From: Paenibacillus sp. 32352
GTDB taxonomy: Bacteria; Bacillota; Bacilli; Paenibacillales; NBRC-103111
NCBI RefSeq assembly: GCF_002042965.1
Contig: NZ_MZNT01000005.1
Span: 62,001-126,000, forward strand
Reading direction: 5' to 3'
DNA: 64,000 nt
A model generated the notes under the pieces. The model was not told the DNA's origin, did not search any database, and saw only the letters and a program-made list of their open reading frames with translations. Position numbers and translations under genes: made by a program. Below, piece by piece: positions 51,494 to 58,465 of the stretch. Numbering within the stretch: position 1 is the stretch's first letter; each line of letters begins with the position of its first letter.

Positions 51494-52045
51494 ATGAAAA
51501 AATTAGGAGCTGAGATTCGAAGCTGGGCAGGTTCCATTGGAGCGGCTATTGGCTGCGCCCTATTGATCGGTATCTTTATTATTCAGCCGACCAAGGTTAT
51601 GGGACACTCCATGGATCCGACGCTTCATGATCAGCAGCGCATCTTTATCTCGAAACTATCGCATACGTTCCATCTTGAACCCCAGTATGGCGACATTGTC
51701 ATTCTGGACAGCCGAGTGGACCGCGAAAGAACCTTTGCAGACGATTTGGCAGAGCATCCGCTGATTTCCTTATTTTCCCACGGTGCAGATAACCAGATTA
51801 TTTATGTAAAACGAGTCATCGGCAAGCCGGGAGATGTTCTGGAATTCAAGAACCATCAGGTGTACCGAAACGGGGAGCCTCTGAATGAGCCTTATCTCAA
51901 TGAAACGATGAACTACTCCAGCAGCGAGAAGCTGACCGTTCCGCCGGATCATATCTTTGTCATGGGAGACAACCGGAACAATAGTAAGGACAGCAGAAAT
52001 ATCGGCTTTATTCCATTGGATCACGTATTAGGCAAAAAGATATAA
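51494..52045 (+). CDS. lepB: Signal peptidase I
   Basis: The 183-residue enzyme cuts signal peptides from secreted proteins at the outer membrane face. One N-terminal membrane span (residues about 14-31) is followed by the catalytic Ser39 in GHSMDPTL, general-base Lys106 in IYVKRVIGKPGD, and the box GDNRNNSKDSR. Length is typical of Bacillota SipS/SipT enzymes. AAGGGG precedes the ATG. It forms a single-gene unit inserted, with ald, between the conserved neighbours DUF4227 and fur. Confidence 0.93.
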   Translation: MKKLGAEIRSWAGSIGAAIGCALLIGIFIIQPTKVMGHSMDPTLHDQQRIFISKLSHTFHLEPQYGDIVILDSRVDRERTFADDLAEHPLISLFSHGADNQIIYVKRVIGKPGDVLEFKNHQVYRNGEPLNEPYLNETMNYSSSEKLTVPPDHIFVMGDNRNNSKDSRNIGFIPLDHVLGKKI

Positions 52046-52052
52046 CCGTCCC

Positions 52053-52103
52053 ACGGGGTTGTCTCAAAGTCATGATAGATGACGGAGGGACGCCCCTTTT
52101 CTC
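52053..52103 (+). terminator. Terminator after lepB
   Basis: GGGG (52055-52058) pairs with CCCC (52093-52096), with inner GTC and GTCAT/ATGAC helices, then TTTTCTC. Confidence 0.7.
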
Positions 52104-52174
52104 ATTCCATGAATACATGGATCTCCTTGGAGATCATTCCAGTCGGACCGCTTCCGAAAAGGTCTTATTAACGT

Positions 52175-52208
52175 AAAAAACCTCCCGCTTGGAATCCCAA
52201 GCAGAAGG
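52175..52208 (-). terminator. Terminator after fur
   Basis: Minus-strand CCTTCTGCTTGG and CCAAGCGGGAGG pair around GATT and six T follow. Confidence 0.85.
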
Positions 52209-52218
52209 CTTCGTCATT

Positions 52219-52677
52219 TTAATTTTTAGTTTTGTCCGTCTTATCAATACATCGGTGGCAAATCCCCTGAAAATCAAGACGGTGGTCCAACACCTGGAAA
52301 CGGTATTCCTTCTCAAGCCGTTCCTCCAGCGGACCCAGCCAATCCTCCATAATCTCATCGACGGCGCCGCATTGCACGCAGATTAAATGATGATGATGAT
52401 GATGAGTGCTGTCATTGCGCAGATCGTAACGGGCAACGCCGTCCCCGAAATTCATCTTCTCCACGACATGAAGCTCGGTGAGCAGCTCCAGCGTCCGATA
52501 AACCGTCGCCAGACCGATTTCCGGAGCTTTGTCCTTCACAAGCATAAATACATCTTCCGCGCTTAAATGGTCTTCTTCGTTTTCAAGCAGCACACGGACT
52601 GTAGCTTCCCGTTGAGGAGTTAGTTTGTAGCCCTGTGACTGCAGCTGTTGTTTAATTTTATCAATGCGAGATTCCAT
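52219..52677 (-). CDS. fur: Fur-family metal-dependent repressor
   Basis: The 152-residue repressor has an N-terminal winged helix (YKLTPQREATVRVLLENEEDH-like, with ATVYRTLELL) and a C-terminal dimer domain. The metal region contains a run of six His (STHHHHHHLICVQC), and a structural zinc site is formed by CVQC with CHRC near the end. Synteny with xerD and spoIIM points to Fur proper (iron) rather than PerR or Zur. It is preceded by one copy of the hairpin repeat found also before scpA and bkdB. Confidence 0.88.
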   Translation of the reverse strand: MESRIDKIKQQLQSQGYKLTPQREATVRVLLENEEDHLSAEDVFMLVKDKAPEIGLATVYRTLELLTELHVVEKMNFGDGVARYDLRNDSTHHHHHHLICVQCGAVDEIMEDWLGPLEERLEKEYRFQVLDHRLDFQGICHRCIDKTDKTKN

Positions 52678-52688
52678 GCTACTCCCCC

Positions 52689-52730
52689 TACGGGTTTTGC
52701 GAAAGCAAAACCTGCTGCGTAAGTCTGCGC
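52689..52730. repeat. Hairpin repeat before fur (single copy)
   Basis: Plus strand: TACGGGTTTTGC-GAAA-GCAAAACC and then a tail TGCTGCGTAAGTCTGCG. Read with fur it is tail, hairpin, CGTAGGGGG, then the start codon 11 nt on, so the hairpin abuts the ribosome binding site. The form matches the elements at 24231 and 59859. Confidence 0.65.
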
Positions 52731-52813
52731 CCAGAATGGTGCGGCAAGAGCTTCAGCTTCTGCTGGGCTTCATTCTTTCATTATAGGTTGAGGGTGCCCG
52801 GAAAGTCAAACAT

Positions 52814-53455
52814 TTAAAACGACATCGTCATAAGCATCGGCGTAACCCACTTCATCATGACAGGTGATACGTATGCTTCAAACAGTGCTACACCGGCCAG
52901 CAGCACGCCCGATAGTAAGATCGTTGCCGAATATCGCATGAACGGTTCATAGAATGCGCCTCTCCGCGTCATAAACCGGTGTTTGACCATATGAATGGAA
53001 AAGGCCATGGCTGTCACGCTGCATATGATGATCGCCGGGATGACGATCAAGTTCTGCGGAGCGACTGATACAAGGGCAAACAGCAATCCCTTCCAGGACA
53101 GCTGACCGACCAGATAACCAACCGTGAAGCCTACCAGTACCCCTTTTAAAAAATCGAGCACCCATATAAGCGGAAGTCCGATAACGGACATCCCCAAGAT
53201 CCAGATAATGAGAATCCACTTGATATGCAGACTGAAGGACTGCTGGAACGACTGCTGGACATCGCCAAACTCTCCCTGGTCCACCGTAGAGAAAAAGTGG
53301 CTCAAATACCGCATAATCTCTTGCTTTTGCTCCAGAGAAAGCGCATTGACCATGACCGCGCCGAACACTACACCTATGATAAATATAATTAAGACAAAAA
53401 CATACAGCGGCAAATGTTCCTTCATATAGAGCTGTAGCGAACGATTCCGGTTCAT
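52814..53455 (-). CDS. spoIIM: Stage II sporulation protein M
   Basis: The 213-residue membrane protein is the scaffold of the SpoIID-SpoIIM-SpoIIP machine, which thins septal peptidoglycan so that the mother cell can engulf the forespore. Five membrane segments are visible (for example residues 17-38, 80-100, 104-125, 135-160, 180-200). It is followed by fur. The start follows a GGGGGGA run by about 8 bases. A SigE-type promoter is readable about 35-60 bases upstream. Confidence 0.92.
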   Translation of the reverse strand: MNRNRSLQLYMKEHLPLYVFVLIIFIIGVVFGAVMVNALSLEQKQEIMRYLSHFFSTVDQGEFGDVQQSFQQSFSLHIKWILIIWILGMSVIGLPLIWVLDFLKGVLVGFTVGYLVGQLSWKGLLFALVSVAPQNLIVIPAIIICSVTAMAFSIHMVKHRFMTRRGAFYEPFMRYSATILLSGVLLAGVALFEAYVSPVMMKWVTPMLMTMSF

Positions 53456-53487
53456 GCTGCATAATCCCCCCTTGCACGATTAGTACA

Positions 53488-53516
53488 AGCATATGATCGG
53501 AGAACGGCAGATATGA
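53488..53516 (-). promoter_or_regulatory. Putative SigE promoter of spoIIM
   Basis: On the minus strand TCATATC (53510-53516), 14 bases, then CATATGCT (53488-53495). Six of seven positions of KMATATT and seven of eight of CATAYAHT match. spoIIM is a known SigE-dependent gene in B. subtilis. Confidence 0.6.
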
Positions 53517-53582
53517 CCATAAACCAACGAATCGATGTACAGGCAACGACATGTAGAGCTTAGAAGTACGGCCGGCATTAAG

Positions 53583-54770
53583 CTACTTTCCGGTTACTTT
53601 GCCGTACTTTCCTCCCCCGCCTACCTGCAGCTTCAGCTTATCCTGACGGGCTTGGACAATATAGTGGGCGATCTCCTCGCCCGCGGCGCGCTCCAGCTCT
53701 TCCGGCGATACACGGTGCAGAAGATTCATCTCCGTACCGAACTCCGCTAGAAGGGCGTTGAGCTTCTTGGGCCCCAAGCCGGGGATATATTCTAACGGAA
53801 CTTGGTAAAAATACGGAGGCCTCGAGTCCGGTACGTAGGACTTCCCTTCTTCCCGGTCCGCAAGCTCCAGGATGCGGTCCATCACGCCACGGACGATTTT
53901 GGGGCTGCCGCAGTACCTGCAGCGTTCTACGCTTATCTCCCCTTCGTCCGCAATAGTCCCGCAGCTGGCGCAATAAGTCCGGTGATATTTGCCGAGCCGC
54001 GGATTCAATCCGTAATTGGCAGCGACACCCCGGCCGTCCAATCCCGCTAACGCCTGCCGCAGCTCCTCAAAGCTCGGCTCCGCCAATAAAAGCTTATTAT
54101 ATTCCCGCCCTATCTTGGCCAGGGAATGGGCATCCGAATTCGTCAGGAACGTATAGCGGTCCAGCTCCGAAATGTATCCCGCCATCTCGGAATCAGCGCT
54201 AAGACCAAGCTCAACAGCCGCAATACCGTCCAAATCAAGCAAGTGCTCCATACGAGTTGAGCAGCTGCCGTAGACACTCTTATGAGGCGTGAAAATATGC
54301 GCGGGGACCAAGAGGCCTCCCCTTCCCAGCACTTCCTGCTGTAATTCCCTGGCGGTAACATAGATCCGCTGAGAGCTTAGCCCTACGTTCTTCATATACC
54401 TGGAAAGCCAGCTTGTAAATTCTCTCATTACGGCAACCGTAGGCATGTAAGCCAGCAGGTGGGCCGTACCGAGTCCGGGATCGCGAACCTCAATTTCACT
54501 GCCAAGAATAATGGTCGTCTGCTGGTAGCGGATTCCGCCGCCCGGCAGCTCCTCCATCTCTCCTTTATCCAGGTAGTTCAGCATATCCTTCTGAACCGAG
54601 GGAGACTGGCAGTCAATAATGCCGACAATATCGATTCCTTTACGTTCGGAAGCTTCGTGGGCAATATTGTAAAAGGTCAAATTGTTCGCAGCACTGATTT
54701 TTACGGCCTGTCCCTCTTCTGTCCGTCCAATGTGTATATGCAGGTCAGCGTAAAAAGGTCGTACTTGCAT
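53583..54770 (-). CDS. Endonuclease Q-like PHP-domain protein
   Basis: The 395-residue protein has the domain order of EndoQ, the enzyme that nicks DNA 5' to deaminated bases such as hypoxanthine, uracil and xanthine. It has a PHP phosphoesterase domain (YADLHIHIG at the start, GSEIEV, HIFTPHKSVYG, TNSDAHS), a zinc-finger module with CASC and CRYC pairs near residues 276 and 293, and a C-terminal helix-hairpin-helix (YIPGLGPKKLNALLAEFG). EndoQ is known from Thermococcales and some Bacillus. The ATG overlaps the nudF stop codon by one base. Function by homology only. Confidence 0.82.
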   Translation of the reverse strand: MQVRPFYADLHIHIGRTEEGQAVKISAANNLTFYNIAHEASERKGIDIVGIIDCQSPSVQKDMLNYLDKGEMEELPGGGIRYQQTTIILGSEIEVRDPGLGTAHLLAYMPTVAVMREFTSWLSRYMKNVGLSSQRIYVTARELQQEVLGRGGLLVPAHIFTPHKSVYGSCSTRMEHLLDLDGIAAVELGLSADSEMAGYISELDRYTFLTNSDAHSLAKIGREYNKLLLAEPSFEELRQALAGLDGRGVAANYGLNPRLGKYHRTYCASCGTIADEGEISVERCRYCGSPKIVRGVMDRILELADREEGKSYVPDSRPPYFYQVPLEYIPGLGPKKLNALLAEFGTEMNLLHRVSPEELERAAGEEIAHYIVQARQDKLKLQVGGGGKYGKVTGK

Positions 54771-55333
54771 CAGAATGACCCCGTCAGCTTAAACGATTGC
54801 CATGCATAGACTGCCGTGATCGTCTTGGCATCGCTGATCCGCCGGTCGTGGATATATTGCTTCGCCTGCTCCAAGGTAATGCTGTCGCATTCCAGAAATT
54901 CATCCTCGTCGAGGTGAACCTCTCCCCGGGTCAAATTCTCGGCGACATAGAGATGGAGGATTTCATCAGCGAAGCCGGGTGAAGTGTAGAAGGAACAAAT
55001 ATGGCGGATCGTCCCCGCTTTATATCCGGTCTCCTCCTCCAGCTCTCTCCGGGCGGCTTCAAGCGGCTCCTCTCCGGGATCCAGCTTGCCTGCAGGGATT
55101 TCTACCTGACTTTTCTCCAGCGGCTTGCGGTATTGCTCCACAACGAGCATACGATCATCCTTCAGTGCCAGAACGGCTACCGCTCCCGGATGCTTGACAA
55201 TCTCCCTCTTGGCTAATTCCCCATTGGGAAGCCTTACTGTATCCACCTGCAAGGATATTACCTTCCCCTGGAAAATCGGCTCGGTGGACACGGTGACTTC
55301 TTCAAACTTTTTATCTTGAAACGGTTCGCTCAT
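54770..55333 (-). CDS. nudF: NUDIX hydrolase, ADP-ribose pyrophosphatase type
   Basis: The 187-residue enzyme has a clear Nudix box GKLDPGEEPLEAARRELEEE, followed by TGYKAG. With a VEIPAGK lead-in and an SPGFADE segment 20 residues later, it fits the ADP-ribose pyrophosphatase class that splits ADP-ribose to AMP and ribose 5-phosphate. The ATG at 55333 has GGAGGGA upstream; the frame opens nine codons earlier. It is divergent from mciZ, as in B. subtilis, and translationally coupled to the EndoQ-like gene. Confidence 0.9.
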   Translation of the reverse strand: MSEPFQDKKFEEVTVSTEPIFQGKVISLQVDTVRLPNGELAKREIVKHPGAVAVLALKDDRMLVVEQYRKPLEKSQVEIPAGKLDPGEEPLEAARRELEEETGYKAGTIRHICSFYTSPGFADEILHLYVAENLTRGEVHLDEDEFLECDSITLEQAKQYIHDRRISDAKTITAVYAWQSFKLTGSF

Positions 55334-55499
55334 CCGCAAATCCCTCCACATTCCATTCAATTTCTTGCCGTCCTAGCTACAGGACCGATATCTATTATAT
55401 CATACCGTGCAAATTCATAGTTTCGGTTTAGCATAACTTGTCCTCCCGGCGCATAGGGTGTAACAGTTGGAACATTACCCGGAAAAGAGGGACTTCTCT

Positions 55500-55787
55500 A
55501 TGAAAACTTATTTATCCGAGCAGCAAATTCGTTTGGTAGGCCGTGTGTGGGAGATTCGCCGTTATTTAAAGCAAGCGCAGGCTAGAATGACGACAGACGT
55601 CAGCCTGCTTGCTTTTTTATCCGAACAGACAGGGTACAAACATGAGGCGAAAAGCGGCCTTATGTTGGATAGCGGATTAACTCAACCTACGGACGGGACG
55701 AATAATGCCACGCCAAATCGGCAGCTGCCCCTGCCGCAGACCAAAACGCAGGATCCTCGGATAATCCCCTTCCCATCGAGGCAATAG
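55500..55787 (+). CDS. mciZ: MciZ-like FtsZ inhibitor with a long C-terminal extension, 95 aa
   Basis: The first 45 residues resemble MciZ, the mother-cell inhibitor of FtsZ: IRLVGRVWEIRRYLKQ aligns with the B. subtilis LVGKAWEIRAKLKEY core, which caps the minus end of FtsZ filaments. B. subtilis MciZ is only 40 residues; here about 50 further residues follow, low in complexity and rich in Pro, Thr, Gln and Asn. GAGG precedes ATG at good spacing. The neighbour nudF is the same as in B. subtilis. The 3' end overlaps the convergent DUF3866 gene by 101 bases. The core call is fairly firm; whether the extension is functional is open. Confidence 0.75.
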   Translation: MKTYLSEQQIRLVGRVWEIRRYLKQAQARMTTDVSLLAFLSEQTGYKHEAKSGLMLDSGLTQPTDGTNNATPNRQLPLPQTKTQDPRIIPFPSRQ

Positions 55788-56877
55788 GCAAACTGTATGC
55801 TTCAAGGGCGTTCTGCCACTGCTTTTCAGGCACTGGAATATGCCAGCTCACGGCATGCTTCAAAGCCAGCTCCGAAAGCATTACTTGCTGCCGAATGTGC
55901 CCTGAACATTCATCATCCAATATAGGTAACGGAACGAAAGAACGAATCTGAGTAAGCTCTCCCAAAATGGTCAGAGTATGATGACTGATGCCGCGGTGGC
56001 GCTCACGCTTGTCAGCAAAGCTGATCCGCGGTACAGCTATGGGCATTCCATGAAGAGCGCCGGCTGCATTCAGCAGCTCCGCCGCCTCCGTCCCGCTGAA
56101 CCCGAGCAATGTGCTCGTCCCTACGCTCCCAGGACCGGGAACGGCGATAGTCAGATCGGCCTGAAGTACATGCCTGGCAGCCAGCAGCGCTGTATACTTA
56201 TTGACAGCCTCCAGGTCCCCGCCATAGGCTTGCCCGAAGGTAATGCAGCCTGCCAGCCATTGAAGCTGTCTCAGCTGTCTGACATGCTTGCTGAACGCTA
56301 TGGGCAGCGAAGCGCTATCGGACATTACGTAAGCAATGCGCACCCTTCGCCCCTCTTCGTTCATCCTCTGTTTCAGTCTGCACATTATGGCGGGAAGCAT
56401 ACTATGAAGCTCTCCAACAAGGACCGGCATCCCTTCCAGAGACAGCTTGCGGGTAAACAGGTCGTGATGCGGGCTTGACGGTTCCTCCACGGCAAGAACG
56501 GACCTTTGCAGCGAAGTATATCGCAGCTTCATGATATGTCCTTTTACCAAACTGTCATCTGGGATTGAGCTGCAATCGGATTTCCCACCCCGTTCCGAAG
56601 ACTCCTCTTCAACCGTGGAACCATTCTCCTGAGTGTACTGCCTATCTAAAATTGCATGAACGAAATGCACCCCTCCCGTACCAAGACCTAACGATACCGC
56701 CGTTGTATTAAGCAGGACTTGATCGCCCGTCTTCACCCTTTCGCCAAGTTCATCTGTGTAATAAACCGCCGTACCTTCGGTTCCATTGCTGAATTGAACC
56801 GTAATTTCGCCAAGCTTGCCGCTTGATTCTTCCGTATTACGTATATCCGTTACCCTCGCTGTTTGCCACTCGATCAA
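55687..56877 (-). CDS. DUF3866-family protein
   Basis: The 396-residue soluble protein matches the DUF3866 family of Bacillota and Actinobacteria; function unknown. An N-terminal small beta domain (residues about 1-60, TVQFSNGTEGTAVYYTDELGERVKTGDQVLLN-type, cut here for length) precedes a larger domain with HSMLPAIMCRLKQ, MSDSASLPIAFSKHVRQL and SVGTSTLLGFSG. The TTG at 56877 is chosen because GGGGAG lies 9 bases upstream and the protein then starts IEWQTARVTDI like relatives; an ATG 18 codons earlier is adjacent to its AAAGG. It overlaps mciZ at the 3' end. Confidence 0.8.
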   Translation of the reverse strand: MIEWQTARVTDIRNTEESSGKLGEITVQFSNGTEGTAVYYTDELGERVKTGDQVLLNTTAVSLGLGTGGVHFVHAILDRQYTQENGSTVEEESSERGGKSDCSSIPDDSLVKGHIMKLRYTSLQRSVLAVEEPSSPHHDLFTRKLSLEGMPVLVGELHSMLPAIMCRLKQRMNEEGRRVRIAYVMSDSASLPIAFSKHVRQLRQLQWLAGCITFGQAYGGDLEAVNKYTALLAARHVLQADLTIAVPGPGSVGTSTLLGFSGTEAAELLNAAGALHGMPIAVPRISFADKRERHRGISHHTLTILGELTQIRSFVPLPILDDECSGHIRQQVMLSELALKHAVSWHIPVPEKQWQNALEAYSLPIASMGRGLSEDPAFWSAAGAAADLAWHYSSRP

Positions 56878-57076
56878 ATAAATCCATCTCCCCTGAGAAT
56901 TCCATGTAGTAGTAAATGTATGTGACCACATCCTTTCTCATGTTCAGCTTTTATCCGCACATTTCTTAAGTAATCCCACAAAGTGGGGCAATTGTGTTGA
57001 AAAACCTATGGAGCTTAAACTATCGCCAATATACTCCGGTAGGGTATCCCTTTCCAGCCGACATTTACCAATGTAT

Positions 57077-57112
57077 AAAAAAAGACCGCCAATCAGAGAT
57101 TGACCGTCTTTT
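57077..57112 (-). terminator. Terminator after the M20 peptidase gene
   Basis: Minus-strand AAAGACGGTCAATC pairs with GATTGGCGGTCTTT and seven T follow. It begins 11 bases past the stop codon. Confidence 0.8.
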
Positions 57113-57122
57113 CCTATACGCT

Positions 57123-58259
57123 TTATTTCGATTCGGCAGCTTCTTTAATAATTTGCACTACCGCCTCGGTAACTTTGACCATGTCACGAATCGCAATATG
57201 CTCTTCGGTTGTATGGATGTTTTGGTAACCGACCGCAAGGTTGACAGTCGGTATACCGAAGCCGTTGAATACGTTGGCATCGCTGCCTCCACCGGAATGG
57301 AACGTGCTCGGCGTGCAGCCGATTTTCCTCAGAGCTTCCATGGCCAGCTTAACTACGGGAGCGTCCTCATCGAACATGAATGCCGGGTAGATCACATCGC
57401 TTTTAAAATCAACCTTGGCATTCATCTCTGCAGCAACGTCCTCACAGGCTTTACGCATTGCTTCGACCTGACGGTCCAGCTTCTCCTGAACGATACTGCG
57501 GGCTTCGCCTTCGAGATCAACGCGGTCTACCACAATATTGGTTGCACCGTTAACCCCGCCTGCAAATCGGCCGATGTTCGCCGTCGTCTCCTTGTCGATC
57601 CGTCCGAGCGGCATTCTCGCTACAGCCTTACTTGCGACGGTAATGGCGCTGATGCCTGCCTCCGGATTCACGCCGGCATGCGCCGAGCGACCGGAGAACG
57701 AAATATAAATCTTGGCTTGGGTAGGCGCGGCTACCGCAATAGCTCCGACTTCTCCATTCGAGTCAAGCGCATATCCGTAATCAGCTTGAAGCCATTTAGG
57801 GTCCATACATCTGGAGCCCTTCAGCCCGGATTCCTCTCCTGCCGTAATCACGAACTGGATTTGACCGTGCTTGATGTTCTGCTCCTTCAGCACTCTAATC
57901 GCTTCCAGCATAGCTGCTAATCCCGCCTTATCATCACTGCCGAGAATGGTAGTGCCGTCGCTGCGGATGATGCCGTCCTCTCCAATTTGAGGCTTAATTC
58001 CTTTGCCCGGAGTTACCGTGTCCATATGGGAGGTAAAGAATAGGCGCGGCAAGGGAGCATCGGAAGTAGGTGCAAGCGTGAAAAACAAATTGTTCGCCCC
58101 GTGTCCGCTGCGGATAGAGGAGTCATCCTCTTCTACCTTCAAACCCAATGCGCTGAATTTCTTTTTGAGCACCTCACTGATCTCCTGCTCGAACAGGGTC
58201 TCGCTGTCCACCTTAACCAGCTCGATAAATTCGTCAACCAATCGCTTTTCCTGAATCAT
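57123..58259 (-). CDS. M20/M28-type metallopeptidase, PepT-like (YqjE)
   Basis: The 378-residue protein matches the peptidase T-like group (TIGR01883-type, YqjE of B. subtilis). Zinc-site motifs in order: SHMDTVTPG, GSDDKAGL, TAGEESGL with the catalytic Glu pair, LDSNGEVG and the late HTTEEHI; a dimerisation lid domain lies near residues 185-290. The protein is cytoplasmic and probably trims small peptides. AGGAAAGA precedes the ATG. It is divergent from the prli42 gene, with about 70 bases between. Confidence 0.87.
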   Translation of the reverse strand: MIQEKRLVDEFIELVKVDSETLFEQEISEVLKKKFSALGLKVEEDDSSIRSGHGANNLFFTLAPTSDAPLPRLFFTSHMDTVTPGKGIKPQIGEDGIIRSDGTTILGSDDKAGLAAMLEAIRVLKEQNIKHGQIQFVITAGEESGLKGSRCMDPKWLQADYGYALDSNGEVGAIAVAAPTQAKIYISFSGRSAHAGVNPEAGISAITVASKAVARMPLGRIDKETTANIGRFAGGVNGATNIVVDRVDLEGEARSIVQEKLDRQVEAMRKACEDVAAEMNAKVDFKSDVIYPAFMFDEDAPVVKLAMEALRKIGCTPSTFHSGGGSDANVFNGFGIPTVNLAVGYQNIHTTEEHIAIRDMVKVTEAVVQIIKEAAESK

Positions 58260-58332
58260 CTCTTTCCTCCTATGTACACTTTAAGTTAAAATATGATTAT
58301 CTCGATTGCATGAGAAGGAGTTGAATAAAAAG

Positions 58333-58428
58333 ATGCGCAACAAGATGATGTTTAAAGTTATTATTTACGTTATGCTGATTTGCATGGTTTTATCAACCGT
58401 GCTATTTACAGTCAATATGTTCCTTTAG
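58333..58428 (+). CDS. prli42: Prli42-like stressosome membrane anchor, 31 aa
   Basis: This 31-codon gene encodes MRNKMMFKVIIYVMLICM and a further VLSTVLFTVNMFL: a short basic N-terminus and one membrane span. That is the size and layout of Prli42 (DUF4044), the Listeria miniprotein that ties the stressosome to the membrane. Conserved features are the Arg/Lys-rich start, the Val/Ile/Met-rich span with an internal Ser, and the Phe near the end. AAGGAG lies 11 bases before ATG. It stands between the M20 peptidase and bkdB, a position similar to that in other Bacillales. Whether this organism has stressosome genes cannot be seen here. Confidence 0.78.
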   Translation: MRNKMMFKVIIYVMLICMVLSTVLFTVNMFL

Positions 58429-58465
58429 TATCAACGAAGCCGCTTCGATTTTTCTGGCAGCAAGC

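Noticed and set aside
52947..53552. A 201-codon minus-strand frame covering much of spoIIM
   Set aside because: It is an alternate frame of spoIIM with Cys/His/Arg-rich, non-family sequence; SpoIIM itself is unmistakable in the other frame.
55361..55499. Possible SigE promoter of mciZ, with CATAACTT at 55432-55439
   Set aside because: The nearest -35-like sequence is 16 bases away or mismatched, and the -10 itself deviates at two positions.
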